A DNA stretch of 64,000 nt from Cloeon dipterum (GCF_949628265.1 NC_088788.1:18476001-18540000), one strand, 5' to 3'. Positions 1-13,387 are shown, counted from the first letter of the stretch. Program-made: numbers and translations. Notes: a model not told the origin generated them from the letters alone.

Positions 1-315
1 GATAATAAAGCTTTGAATAAAATTGTTAATAGTTGTGCAGCGAAGCTCTTAAAGTAAAAGAGTGATTCCTTGCCCTTTGGAACACCACATTACCGAAAAT
101 TAAAATATAACGTGACTTGTTAGTAATTATTTATTCTAAACGTAACAATAATTGCTAATACTGTTAGTTAATAAATCGAAAATAATAATTAAGCACAGAA
201 CATGACAACATCAAAAAGGTATCGCTTTTTGATCATGCGAGCGAATCTGGTGTTGCAGTGGGCCAGGTTAAAAAGCAGCGATACCCACACTCATATTAGC
301 AGACGAATCACTCAC

Positions 316-3300
316 TGCTTTCATGATACTCTTGTCCCAGGCAATGGACGCCTCGAGCATGTAGAACACCATGGCAAGTTGGGCGGCAGTCTTTGCCTTC
401 ACCACGCCATCCCTCCAGGTAACCAGACCCTTGGGAAGGGTGTCCGGCTCCCCAGAAGGAGACGACGGACTCGGCGGTGCCTTGTGCTGATCGGACGCTT
501 GCAAGTTGGATAGGGACAGCTCACAACTGAAAAATCAACGTTAACATTGCCAAATAAATATGATTGAATGATTGGTATATCTTAAGACCGAAAAAAAATT
601 AGATGTTGAATGGTAAAATAGTTGCCTTTAATGGAAATGATACGATTTAGAGCTAATAAGGGAATGCCCAAACAGACAAAAATTATAATAATCTTCAAAT
701 ATATAGTTGAGTTGGCTAATTACCTGGTTCCCAATGGTGGCTTCAGGTAGCGTCGTTCGATGGCGGCCTCGAGGTCTGCCAGCCGCTCTTTGGCGATCAT
801 CACGGGATCCTGTCGCTCCTCATCCTCGTCGTCAGGCGTGAGGCACGAGGCTCTGAACTGAATGGTCTCGTCTGTGGACGCCCTTGGCGGCACCTTCCAG
901 CCCTTGACCTGCATACTGGCGTTGGCCACCCTGTCCTCCAAGGCCTCAACCTGCTCAAGCATCAGCATGTCAACCCTGAGCGCCACCTTCTCGCTCCACG
1001 CGTCTGGCTCATCCCTGCTGGGAGCGCTTTTGCTGACTGGCTTGGCCTCGTCGCCAGTGCTGAGATCGGTTGAAATCGTGTCACCGGGAGCGCAGAGCTT
1101 CACAAGGAAGAACTGTTTGAATGTGAGGTTGTTGAGGCTCGAATTGAACTGCGTACCTGGCTGCCGGACTCGGCGACGTACTCCATGTATCTGCTCACCG
1201 TGCGCTTCAGCTCCCTCTCACGAACGCCACGCGGATGGCAGTTGGTGATCAACGTCTGCATCTTTTCCGGATCCGTGATCCGCCACCAGCCGCGTCTTTT
1301 GTCTACAATAAATATGATTATTGTTTTAAGTGTTGTTTAGATTAAAAAAATTCAACAAATTTTTAACTGAAAGAAAATGATAGTTGCCCCAGAGAGTTTT
1401 AAAACGTTATGTTTAACCTATTAAGAATAAAATGGATCCATCATTCGATTCGTATTGTTTAGTAGAGTATACCATTAAAATATCCCCACAATTGAATCAA
1501 TTGAATAAAAACTTATAATTTTATTTTAACTAAGAGAACAAGAACCTCTCCTAAAATGAACCATATATAACTCAAATAAAATTCGATAATTATTGAATCT
1601 TTTTCTGCCAATTATTAGCTGCAACATTTTGAAATCAAGTTAAAAAAATCCTACCTCTTGGAATGGGTCTGGGCTCAGACTCAACAGTTTCGCCAAGCCG
1701 TTTGAGGTGCTCAATGTGCAGTGCAGTCTCTTCGGCAGAGTACAAAGGCGGGGAATCACAGAGGCTGGGTCTGCTGGATGGCGCCGGCGAGGCAGCGGGT
1801 AGCGGAGAGGCGCTTGTCTGCGGCCGCGGGAACCATGGAATTCGGATCTCGCCTACACCCTTGGTGAGCGGCACTCCGATGGCAGAGCTGCGGTACGGCG
1901 GTTTGGTCAGCGAGTTCTCGTCGCATGCGTCCTTTGGGATCAAACTGAACCACTGCTTGTCCACAAGGGAGAGGTTGCCCGGCGAGGCCATGCCGCTGTA
2001 CGTCGAAGTGGTGCTGTTCTCCAGCTTGGAGTTGTAGCTGCCGTTGAGATCTTTGGCTCCGTTGTAGATGCTGGGCGAGCCCCAGCGCATTAAGTGGTTG
2101 ATGGGGTTGAACCGCTCGCTGTTGTCTAGGTCGTCTTCCTCCATCTCCTCAGGTTCTTCCTTTTTAGGCGTCGCCTCAGCCTTGATGGGCTCCGCCTTCA
2201 CAGCTTCCGCTTCTGGTTTTTCTACAAGCGACTCGTCCTTCATTTCGACATCAGGAGTGTCCTCTTTCTCCTCCTTCAGACCATTTTCCACGATAGCCTC
2301 CTTTTTCTCGGCATCTTCATCCTGCTTTTCAGATGCCTCCTCTGATTTTTCCTCATCAGCATCTTTGCCTTCCTTGTTGCCTTCGTCTTCAGCGGCAGCG
2401 GCCTCATCAATCTCCTCTGGTTCCTCTGGACCGTCTTCGCCCTCACTGAACATCTCGGGCTCTGCCGATTCAATAGCTTCTACGAAAATGCCTCCAGCTC
2501 GCGGCAGGGACCAGTAGCGTCGCCAATACCGGTCCTGACCAAAGCAAATGGCGCGCAGTTGCTGAGCTGCACTGCTCAAGTCTTGCATCCACTGTTCACT
2601 TTGCTTGGACACTTTCTCCAGCTTTTTCTGCAACTCTTCTGCAGTCATTTTCTTATCCTCATCCTGCAAAACGAAAGAAACAATGAATTACCCATTATAC
2701 ACTTCATAGTGAATGAAGTACCTCCTCAGGAACCTCAACCTCTGCTGTGGTTCCTTCACTTTCGTTTCCACTTTCTTCATCATCGTCATCATCGATGTCG
2801 TTTTTCTTATCAGGCTCGCTTTTCTCCAAGTCTTTCGTTCCGTCTTTACTCTCTCCGCCATCCATTCCTTCTTTCTCAGGCGTGGGCGGCGCCAGAGAAT
2901 TTTCATGCTGTTTTGTTACTGCAGCGATTTGCTCCATACGAGCCTTTCGGCCATGCATCATCCTAAGCCTTAGGGAAATAATATTTAGTCAGCATGCCAT
3001 CTATAGATACTCAGTAAATCCATACTTTCTAATCTTTCCATCGATAGCCCATCTGTCTTTTCTAAGCTGAGCAACATTTTCGATCGAGGCATCAATTTGC
3101 CGGCACACGGCCTTGTTCTGAAGCAACTCGTTGCATATAAATGCGAGAATGGCCGCTTTGCGCGTGGGACTGAGTGCGAGGAATGGCGTGGTGCGCAGCC
3201 ACTCGGACATAATGCACGTCTGGTTATCCTTCATTCGGTCCAAAAATGCTTGGTTGCGATTTGGTTCCTTTTTCTCTCGTTCTCTTTCGTATGTTACACC

Positions 3301-6300
3301 TATAATTATTAAATTAATGATTAATTCTGTTCCTTCTAGATTTATCACCCTAAAAATGAGCAAAATTTTACTCTATGAAATAAGCTTTATATTGAAAAGG
3401 ATGAAAGGAGAAATAAACAGAATTGGATGACACGCTTGTGAATATTTGCGAGGGAGGGCCAATTAACAAAAAGGGCAAGTGACTGAATTGACAAGATTTT
3501 GTTTCATAGATTTTGCTTAGCAACAAGTTAAATCGATTTGGACGTTTTCAACGTTGCTGATTCAGAATAAAATTGTGGCAAAAAATTCCAAGGAGCCGAA
3601 ACAGCCGCTGCATAGTACAAGACAGTTTTACTTTAATTTGACTAATAGCTAACCATCCTGAATTTAGCAGTGTTTAGCTACTCGTTAATTTTTAATTTCA
3701 ATACATTAAATGTTGATAACTCACCATAGAGAGCTTTCACTTCTCCAGTAGCGTTTGCGTAGAGGTAGATGCGTAGTATTTCTGATAAGTTTGTGTGTGT
3801 AATGTCAGCCTGTCTGAGCGACTGGCCCAGCAGTGTGGTGTGCCGCGCTGGATTCGGTATTCCTGGATCTTCTATTGCACATACTAGCAAATGGGTCATC
3901 ACAGAGAGAAGCTCCTCTTCAGCCTCTTCATCGTTGAGGAGAGCCATTTGTAGACTGTTCAAACAAGGCAGACTTTCCATATCTGTGACAGAAAAAAGAT
4001 CAGTCAGGAGTTTAAACTAACAATCGGGAAACTTACCAAAACCGAGCGTTTCTCCAAAGTTGTGCAGGAACTCAAACACCATTAGAGTGTCCGCAAACGC
4101 CTCGCCAGCCAGTTTTAGTCCAGGAATGCGGTTCAAAATCGGCATGTCCTTGTGTTCTGTAGACAAAAATGAATTAAAATTCGACAGATCAAGCCAAGAC
4201 GTTGGATTTGGGTAGATTGCGGAGGCAGTCCTACTCGCTTCTTGCTGGTTTTTTTCCAGCATCCGTGGTAAAGAAGAATAGTAGCGTTTCAATTAAAGAC
4301 CATGGTGCGGGGCAGTAATACGAGCTGATACTTTTCTGGACTTCCTCCAATCAAGGCTCGTGAGCCCATGTTAATTGTTTGTTATGTTATATTGGGACAC
4401 AAAATTGTCGCGAGTGGTATCAAGGTGAGTTTTATTAGGGGGTAGCTGATGAACCGATAAAAAAGTTGTACCTGGAGTTGCGAATAACGCCATATCTTCA
4501 GCAGGCTTGCGCAGCTCCCTCAGCAGCTCGATCTCGGCTCGTCGCTGTTCCTCGCGGCGCTCTCTGCTCGCCTGCTTTTCCGCCTTCTGCTCCAAGCGCC
4601 TCTTCTCGCGGTCTTCGAAGCGCCGCCTGGACTCGAGGGACTTCACCAGCACCATGTGTTGCCGTCGCCGCTCTCGCTCCTGACACATTCGACAAGCAGA
4701 GTGAGAAGCTGCGCGCAAACAGCGGGGCTCATCACGCCGCGTGATGTTCGGCTCAGAGGTTAAAAAAAGGAAGAGAAAAAAAACGAAACCGTCCTGGTCG
4801 AAACACACCATAGGAAAGCAATAGAAAGGATCGAATTTTGACGAGAACTAAGGCATCAGACTTGTCAAGAGGGTAGCCGAGTGCAGCTGTACTTAAAACA
4901 TACCATTTCGACAGAGTAGAGCATCTCCCTTTGCTTAGTGAGCTCCTGCATGTACAGTTGCACAGCATGTGGAAAGAAGGAAGAAACGTGTTCACATCAA
5001 TTTGTCACACACAATACAGCTAATTTACAGAAACCTTTGCGGACCTCAAGTAGTGAGTGTATAATACAACAACGATACGAGAAATAAACGGGCTCTCTAG
5101 ACTAAAATCAGATGAAACGTTCACACAATGCACTTCCTAGGTCCCAACAGATGCTGAGCGTAAAAGAAAAGTGGTGTAACAGCAAAATTTAAAATGGTTC
5201 TTTGCGTAAACCAACAGAAAAAAAATAAAACTAAACTACAGGCCAAGCAAGCAGTTTGCAGGCACGAGGCAAAGGGGATGATGTCCACTGACCAATAAAT
5301 AAACAAAAATGTCTGAGCCTGACTTGAAACTTGAGCTCTTTCGAAAAATCATTCGCAAATTTTTAAATAGAACGGAATCAAATAAATAATTGGCTCTCTG
5401 CCGCAGAGAGCATGCCACCGAACGTTACTATAGAGACACTTACTTGTTCCTTCAACAAAACAGCCTGCTGTCTCTTGTGTTCTCTTTCCTGCAAGAAAAC
5501 AAACATATATATTTGAATTTATGCTTGAGATCTGCAGTGGGTTTGAAGGTGAAAAGTTAGTTGCAAATTGAATGAGTGTGAACATTGAGAGGAAAGCTTC
5601 AAGTTGTGGTACCAAGCAAGCATGCCATTACCTTGGCTTTGCGCTGCTGTTCTTCCAACCGCTGATCTTCCAGCTCTTGCTGACGTTTCCGTCGAGCCTA
5701 ATCCCACGAGACAGAACGAACATGCAGTTGTTAGCCAACCATGCAGATCTTTTGGGTTAAGACTTGGCGCAACATAGCCCAGCATGACGAAAGAGTTTGA
5801 GAGAGAGAAAAAGTAGTGTTACATGTTACACCGAAATTGTTGTGCTTATGAAATTCATGCTATCACCAGACTTGAATGACATTTAGTGAGAAAATGAGTT
5901 ATGATTTTGCACCAGTGTTATCGCACTTTGCTTACCTCGTGCATCTGCATAGCTTTGTGTTCACGCTCTCTCCTCAAGGTCTCTTGCCGTTCAAACTTCT
6001 CGTGCTCCTTCATGATTCTAGAGGAAATTTTAAAATGAGTCCACGTGACGTTGTACAAAAGATCGAGACAAACCTCAACTGTTCCTTGATTTTTTGAGCT
6101 TCCTCCTTGGCGATTCTCTTGGCTTCTCGCGCGGCCATCTGGCTCTTCTCCTTTTCCAACTGTTGTGCCAATTTGTGTCCTTGTGCGATTCTTGCCAAGT
6201 GCTGTGCCTCATATTGTCTCCTCAGATATTCTTCCTCTCTCATCCTCCTGTAATTCCTAATCGTGAATCAGACTGGATTGCAACGAGTGTTGGCGTGTCA

Positions 6301-9300
6301 CGCACCTGCTTTGCTTAGGCTTGCTGCTGGCAGTGGCAGCTTTGTATACTCGCAGTTGCTCCACCCTCATAACTACTTCCTCTTCAGTAAGTCTAAGACA
6401 GTCCTCAGGCGCTTTCGCGCCTTGCATCAAAGGCTGCAAGAAATCACCCAGCACCAGTTTTGAACTGAAGTTGAAATTGTCTTTGTTTAAGTCCGTGATG
6501 CCTTGCGCTTCGAGGAACTACAAAAAACAGTCAGTTTATCAGTTTTAAAAATCCTCAACTCTAACTCACTTTCAATATGTCAGTGCAGTTTTTGAACCTC
6601 TGCCCGCACGGCGAATTATAAGACACCTCTCCCTTCACGGAACCAGATTTTCCTAGGCCACAGATTAAGGTTTCTCGCTTCCATCCACGGGATAGGGGAA
6701 TTCGGAGATCTCTTTCCATGGACGCACTACTCCTATGCCTTTTGGCAGAGCCTGTAAGAAAAAAATTAGTTAAGCTATGACATGACTTTATTAGACTACA
6801 CTTTGAAAATGAATAAATAAACAATTGTGAAGAAGTGTGAAATTTATAGCTGCTAAGCGCTAGGAGTAGGTTACAATGACGAATTAAACAAAATAAATCA
6901 ACAATGAAAAATCAGGCAGTAAGATGCAATAGTCCTTACTAGGTCCGTCCTCAGGGTCTGTCGACTCCCTCTTGCGGCCTCGGCCTCTCTCCTCGTCGGC
7001 GCTGTCAGAATCACTGCCGAGCATGGCGTTTACGTCGTCGCTCTCATCGCTGCTCACGTCTGGCAACGAGCTGTCGTCATCGCTCGTGATACCCATCTTT
7101 TTGCAATCGGACTGCAGCGAGGGCGGCTTGAGCAGGGACACTTGGTGGTGGTTGAGCGACGCCACGGTGGGCTTGATGCCAAGAGCTCTGCTTTGGGCCA
7201 ACAGAGACGCCACAGTGTTTTTCTTGGGCTTGGACACTCCACGGCCAAGGTTTCGAGGTCGGTCCTACAAAGGAGAGTTTGATTAAGCCCTCTTTAATAT
7301 ATTATAACCAGAAGCTACCTTTGTCTGAGAGTCAGAGTCTTCGTTGCCAGAGTTAGCAGAGCTGTAGGCTGAGCTTGTGGGTCTGGGTCCGTCGATACTG
7401 GCGAACAGCTGGGCGAAAGACGGACTGGGAGATGGAGCTGATGGACCTGAAGGGTTCTGCGGCACTCGTCGGGGCCTAGGGCCTGGTTTACGACGAGCTA
7501 ATTAATTGAGAGTGTCAACATGTTTAATGCCTTTTTCAGAACGTCTAACTACCGCACACAAGTGGGAGGGAACAGGCACAGAAGGTACATTTCAACGTTT
7601 TACGCAATCATACATTCGAAAAAAACTCACATTGCTTTTCAGAAGCGGGAAGCGCTGTGCTATGCGCCGGTTTCATGGACAAATTGAGTGGAGCATCTTC
7701 TCCCTGTTCGCTGCTGCCGCCTCCGTATGAGGGAACGGTCAGAGAGGCGAGGTTGGACATGCCCGAGCCACCGTTGGTGGTGGCCGGCGAAGATGCGGGT
7801 AACTTGATCACCTCAACCCTGTCAACTGGCGAGCCGGACCGCCGCGCAGCCTCTTTCTGCTCAGTCGAGAACGAAAATGTCGTCAGCAAGCAACGCCTAT
7901 TTCGAACGGGAATAATTACGTTTTGTCGAGATTTGGCTCCAGAGCCTCTGCTGCCCCGCCGGTGGTGGTCAGTCATCAGCATGCTGGCCGAGGTGGGTCC
8001 CGACGCTGAAGGGTGCATCATGTTTGTGGGCAACACACTGACGGAGGGTGGGTCCAGCGAGATGGTCTTCTTTCTGCCTCTGTTGGTTGTGCCGGGGATT
8101 TTAGGACCCACGATGGATGAGGTGTATTTGATGATTTCAGTGTCGGGAGGCAGACGCACCCCACCCAGAATACTGGCCGGATCACTGCCCACCATAACCA
8201 ATACAAATCAACAACACATGCAGAAAAATGACCCGTAGCAAGAAATGTTTTAAAAGTAATCTGGTTAAATCAACTAAATATTTGTGCTAATAACTAGATA
8301 AAGAAATAGCTCTTGGCTCCGTTCGAATCAATGGAAACAGGAGTACAACATAAATTGCCATTGATATTTGGCCAGTGCGGGCCAATATCATGGCAGATTC
8401 TATCTAAAAATAAATGAATGGTGCAGACCATTACCAATTTTGATGCAAACTAAACACAAAGCAGGCAAGTTCATGGAAAAATAAATGAAATCCCTTTTGT
8501 GTAATTCAATAGTAGCTGCCACTGCCGAAATAAAAATTGGCCATTTAAGCTGGTCTTTGACGCTTTTAGAAATTAAAATTATTTTGACCAAAGAGTTCCT
8601 CCCTCAAGCCAACACAATCCCACTTTGAGCTTAAAAAAGCTAAAATCTCAATTTCAGCAGTGACATCAAAGAGACGGCTCTTGAGTTAGACAAAAGGTGA
8701 ATATTATTGCCAGTTCATGTCCAATAAAACATGAAACTGGCAAATAACTGATTTAAAGCACTATGCTGTACTTGGATGCTCTATCTACATTCTACCAACT
8801 TACCCTGCTCCTTCAGAGGGGGCAGGACTGAACAAAAGACAGAGCAAATTTAGGACCCTCCCGTGTGAAGTACAAATATGTGATGTATTTGTTTTTAAAT
8901 TTTGGGTGACACTGAACTCATCAAAAAGGTAATCGATTGGTTTCAAAGGGTAATTCGGTCTACACGCTACGAGACTGCCTTGCTATCGGTCTCATTTTTT
9001 TATATGTACCTGACTCTACTGGCTGACGAAGCGGGAATTCCAGCTGGCAACGAGCTGGACGTGGTTACTGAGGGACTACTTTTCGAAGTTGTCGATGCGG
9101 TAGAAGTGTGGTGGCTAGACGAAGAATTCGCGTGACTGTTGCTCCTTCGTTCAGACTTAGAGGAATGTTTTCCGGAGGACTTGACCGGAGCAGTGGCCGC
9201 TGCTGCAGCTGCAGACACGGACGATTAGTATTAAGTAAGAAGGCAGCGCGGGCTGCAAAAATACCTAAGGCTTGCTGGGCCTGAAGGAGATCAAAACCCG

Positions 9301-12300
9301 GGACCAGGCTTTCGCCGGTCAGACCGCCGAACGGGAGACTACCGGACAGTCTGGCGAGGTAGTCCTGGGCTGCAATCTGCGAGGCCATGTTCCACCACGC
9401 GCCTGGACAATGATTTCCTAATGAAGTGGATCAAGTGATAGAGAGAGGGCGAACACTTACTGGCTGAATTGATTCCCAAAGAGGCTGCCTGATTGGCGGC
9501 CGCACTCAGGGTTCCCAGTCCCCCGTAGGGCCCTGCAGAAGAGCTGGGCGGGATTCCGTAGGCAGAGTTCTGAGCTGACGGAGGTGGTCTTCCGAGCATG
9601 CTGTAGGATCCTGGAAAGTGGTTGCCAAAGCCTCCCGGTTGGGCCGCGTTAAAAAGAGATTGGGCTGAAACAAGTGAAAATACCAACAAGAGGTAATTAA
9701 GCGCCCAGACTGAATTGCATAATTATATGTACATGCCAGAGCTCTCTCTGGCATTAAGGGTCGTTCAAACCGTCTTACAAAAATAAACAATGTGCTCGAA
9801 TAAACAGCACCGCTGGCTGCATGCACTACTCGAGGCTCGGCATTGAAGCCTTGCCGCGCCAGAAGTGATAATTGCCGAGAGTGAGAGTGACCACCGAGAG
9901 GCGCATTAGCAATTAGTGGAATGTTGATAGTCCAAGTTGGCGCTAGTTCACGGGGTCAGGCGAGATCGACTGCTCTCTCGTGAGTATGTGTGACCCGGTG
10001 ACCCCCACGGAAGCACATTTTCCGCCGCTACCGTACACGGCGCCGCGGGGGAGTAAATTGCAAGCGCGCGCGCCTCTCCCCTGCAGTGCACTCTATGGTA
10101 CATACGTGTGCGAGTGCGAGCAGAGCGCGCTCATCTGCTCCTCGAGGATGCACCACAACTGCATAATGCGCCACTGCTGGCCTCCTTTCGCCTCCCGCCC
10201 GCCCACCGTGCGAGATGGCATCACGGAGGATCAATTCAAGTTGCGAATTTGTTTGCGCACGTGTGCGTGGGCGATTTTGTGAGTGACGAGACTCAAGCAA
10301 ATTAGTGCGAAAGGGTGGAGTTGACCTGCTAAAATGAGTTACCCGGGTGACGGTTTCCATAGCTCTTTGCCCAGGGTGAAATCTCTTTGGCCGGATTATC
10401 GGAATTTAAATTAACATTTTAAATTTCTAGAAGGAGAAATAGATTAATTTTACCCGTAAGGGTATTTATTTATGGAATAAAGGCTAGACTAGTATCAAGC
10501 ATTTAAAGGTGTTAAATAGGATAATAAAAAGGCCTATCCCAGTCTTCATCTAATTTTACACATAATAAAAAATCAATTTCTGTCATCGTCTGCACTAATC
10601 ACGCGGAGAGCCTAATAATATCATTTGACTAATGTAAATGTACATGTTGAGCCAAGAGCCAATTTAAAATATGAAAAAACCGCTCCTCGGCCAAAATCAA
10701 TTGAACAATTTTGATGCCAGCTTGGCTTCCGCAAGCCTCGGAGTGTCAGGACTGAGGGACGGACATTTTTCAGATTTCCAATGATAAATCAGCAGCTGTC
10801 GAGCACAAATCGTCATTTCCAATAAGCGAGACCATTAATTCGGGTGGCTCGGCAGCAAGCGGCTCTAATTAAAGGCGCAGGAGGCGCGTGCGTTGCGAGA
10901 CTGATACGGCGGCGCGCATTGGTAATAATTAATTTATTATTGGCGGATGATGTGCCGGTGGAGAGCTCACGACGACGATAGGCAAAGGCAGAACGCCGCG
11001 AAAATCAATACACACAACATCCACTCAGCTTAAAGTCCCCCACCTCGCACCACCGTGAAATGGATTTTGTATTTCTTAGAACAACTATACACACACACAG
11101 CGCGCGAGAGAGAGACTAAAACTGCTGCTCGCCTGCTTGCACCCCTTCTTATGCCTCTCTGTCTGTTTCGTACACAGCAAACGGGGTAAAAAGCAGCGGC
11201 GGCGGCAGTTTTCTCTCTTTCCCTCTCGCTCCACCGTCGAGCAGCGCCGATATCTGTGCTGCTGGAGGAAAGAACTCACTCCCCCGGCCACCCTGCCCGC
11301 CCGACCGACCGACCGACCACCCACCCACCCTCGCAGACGCCGCCACCGCTGATGCAGATTAATCATATCACACTCACGCAATCCACCCTCCATTTTTAAA
11401 TATTGCACGCCGCTTTGAAATTCGCTGGCTGGCGAGCCTGGCTTGGCTGCTTTTCCCGATTGCGACAGGGGTGGTGGGTGGGTGGGTGGGTGGATGTACG
11501 CTCGGTTGTATAATTAAATGCCGCGTTTCGAAAGGGGGCTTCTTCTCTTCCTTTATTCCTTTTTTTCTTCCAGCAACGCGGATGTACGTACATAATACTC
11601 GTTAAAACTCTTTCGAAACGAGAGCATTGCTTTAGAATCGAGTCGAGCGGGTGCATTCACGTCTGCTTCACTCCTGTGTGTTTTATTTGTGCTGCGCCAG
11701 TGCCAGTGAGTGGTGTACGTTTGGCTTGGCTTGCTCGACTTTCAACACCCGGCCATGCTTTGTCCCGGGCGAAATTTGCACCCTTCTGCGCGCGTGCATT
11801 CGAACAGACGCAAATTTTATACTCGATTTAAACTTTCTGCACTCTACATTACTCAACAAAGTGTAGAAGAGAGTATTGGTTAAAAAAAAATAAAAAAATA
11901 AACGATGAGGTTCCTTACTATCTTTTCAAGGATACTAGAATTTTGAAAAATGTTCATAGTTATGGAACTAGGAGACCAGCCTGGTCCTACCAACTGAACA
12001 AAGATAAAATCTGGCTATAAATCTCTTGTTAGTGATTGATTCCAACTTACAACTCTTTACCAGAAGAACTGAAAAATATCTTGCCGGCTCTGTCCTCCTG
12101 GACAGGGTTGTTGTAAGTTTTTTGACAGGAGTGTTGCCTTTATAATTTTTTGGACTATGTGCACTATAATGTATGTATTTTACAAAATATGAGAATAAAC
12201 AACAACAATAATAATAAATGATCACCAAAGAATTCTTAGAAAAATGCAAGGAATATTATGTGAAAATGATTTCCAACGTGCACTCTGATTGTGAATATTG

Positions 12301-13376
12301 CCCATTAAACTTCATTCCTTTCATATAATATTTTTTATTATATTTAACTCATTAATATGTAAAAGACGCCCATGTAAATATTGACTACAAAAAATAAAAG
12401 CTCGAATCTAAACTTAACTAAACGAAGTTAAATCAAAAATAAAAATCAAATTAATTTCTTGTTCGTTGAAATGTAAACATATCACGATTGGATTAATAAT
12501 TTCTTACTTTTATGAGCTTAACTAAGGAAAATTCAATTATATTTTTATCACACGGAATAGACCCCCCAGTTATCGGATGTGAAAAAGATAATATATTATC
12601 AGTTTATTTCAAAACCTCTAGAGCCTTTGAAAATAAATGTTTTTGTTTTTGCTATGAAACAGTCAAAGCGAATCTTCAGTACAAACAGCAGAATAAATCG
12701 AATGTTTAGGCGATGCATTCAAATTAAAGAAATTCACGATTCCAACTGCAAAAAGTAGGTTAAGCCCTAAAAACATTTTTCGCCTCTGTATTCAAAATAT
12801 TTTCAAAGATAATATTGTTGTCAATATTGATAATAATAAAAAATAATGTATCGTCCATGAAATGAAGATGTTTTTTTTTTAAATTAGCAAATATGAGTCA
12901 TCTTATTTTTTCAGTTACATTAAACCTTGTAGAATATTTGCTTTTCTGGCTCGTATTGAAAACTGAAGTAAAGCAGTATCGCAATATTCAACATCCGAGA
13001 CGGACTCTTTCCTCGTTTGAGATGTTTCGTCTTTAGTGAAACATTATCCCTAACATGAGATCGATTACACCTGAGGAATTACAGGATGGTGTTTAAATTC
13101 TATATTAATTGCTTACAAGATTTTAAAATATTGTTAGAACATTTAAATATAAAAATAAACCTGTCTCGAAAGTCGATTTTTACCGTCATTTAGTAAAAAA
13201 ATTATTTACTTATTTTAATCGCAGACTCATCGAGTTGATTTACGAGTAGGAAGAGAAAACTTACCGAACAGGCTGTCAAGAAGATTAGGGGTAGCCCCTG
13301 GGGGCATGTGAGGAATGGATGAATGGTGATCCTTGGAGGACCCTCCTCTGGACTCTTTGCCCCCGTCCTTGTCCAT
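316..13376 (-). CDS. tou: Toutatis/BAZ2-type bromodomain-adjacent chromatin protein, 3' end outside window
   Basis: BAZ2-family subunit of ISWI-type nucleosome remodelling complexes, acting in the nucleus. Coding exons in transcript order: 13376-13265, 9664-9461, 9402-9265, 9208-9010, 8184-7631, 7497-7319, 7264-6940, 6751-6570, 6517-6306, 6256-6074, 6017-5936, 5697-5632, 5488-5444, 4945-4904, 4679-4472, 4156-4037, 3982-3725, 3299-3026, 2962-2722, 2663-1655, 1302-1157, 1112-724, 526-316. Every junction keeps phase, giving 1793 codons. Visible domains: Ser/Gly-rich N terminus; MBD/TAM domain at about 580-665 (RGWKRETLICGLG, then GDFLQPL); charged coiled coil about 680-905; DDT domain about 912-1000 (RIPGLKLAGEAFADTLMVFE); WHIM/WSD blocks near 1060-1120 (SPTRKAAILAFICNELL), 1255-1272 (GQDRYWRRYW) and 1550-1593 (GWWRITDPEKM, HPRGVRERELKR). 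An acidic segment lies between them. The last visible exon ends in SIAWDKSIMKA, the position just before the PHD finger in BAZ2 proteins. The 724-1112 exon boundary could also lie about 15 nt inside. Confidence 0.93.
4904..5697 (-). other. Run of three symmetric tiny exons in toutatis coiled coil
   Basis: Exons of 66, 45 and 42 nt (5697-5632, 5488-5444, 4945-4904) each begin and end in phase 0. Each encodes one step of the charged, Gln/Glu/Lys/Arg-rich helix (for example EREHKRQQAVLLKEQ). Any of them could be skipped without changing frame, so they are natural candidates for alternative cassette exons that alter coiled-coil length. The introns between them are unremarkable AT-rich DNA. Confidence 0.75.
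7857..7919 (-). other. Probable 63-nt in-frame intron inside toutatis exon 5
   Basis: The segment begins GTAATT after AAAAC and ends GAGCAG before AAAGAGG on the minus strand. It is 63 nt long and keeps the frame whether removed or retained. Its translation (VIIPVRNRRCLLTTFSF) is hydrophobic and unlike the flanking Ser/Arg/Lys-rich sequence. Its length matches other introns here (52-70 nt). If spliced, the toutatis product loses 21 residues. Confidence 0.5.
8185..9009. other. Toutatis intron 4, no further feature seen
   Basis: 825 bp, AT-rich. Stop codons interrupt all frames and I see no homology. Splice signals at both ends agree with the minus-strand gene. Confidence 0.7.
9665..13264. other. 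Toutatis intron 1 (between first two coding exons)
   Basis: 3.6 kb. The part at 9.8-11.6 kb is GC-rich with homeodomain-type AATTA motifs and short repeats, including GA runs near 11,103, a CCGA/CCCA tract at 11,290-11,330 and a GGGT tract at 11,467-11,493. The part at 11.9-13.2 kb is AT-rich. Open frames in the GC-rich part are low-complexity and overlap on both strands, so I do not treat them as genes. The composition fits a promoter or enhancer-bearing intron. Confidence 0.55.
12044..12119. repeat. Nested inverted repeat (hairpin) in toutatis intron 1
   Basis: Perfect 10-bp arms AACTTACAAC (12044-12053) and GTTGTAAGTT (12110-12119) enclose a second perfect hairpin, CTGTCC-TCCT-GGACAG (12090-12105). 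A CAA/TAA-rich stretch follows at about 12,195-12,220, resembling the tail of a decayed retroelement. I recognise no family. Confidence 0.4.
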
Positions 13377-13387
13377 ATCTCCGCTCT
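13265..13387 (-). other. First coding exon of toutatis with leader splice acceptor
   Basis: Minus-strand acceptor TTCGTGTTGCAG lies just above 13,387. Eleven leader bases precede the ATG at 13,376, and the exon ends with donor GTAAGT below 13,265. This implies at least one upstream non-coding leader exon. The encoded start is MDKDGGKESRGGSSK. No in-frame ATG lies between the acceptor and this one. Confidence 0.7.

Noticed and set aside
1-315. Toutatis PHD finger and bromodomain
   Set aside because: Searched for in the minus strand here but not found. The last visible exon ends with a good donor just before where the PHD finger should start, so these domains lie outside the window.
862-1248. 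Plus-strand frames opposite toutatis exons
   Set aside because: These are shadows of the minus-strand coding exons, whose phase and BAZ2 homology are clear.
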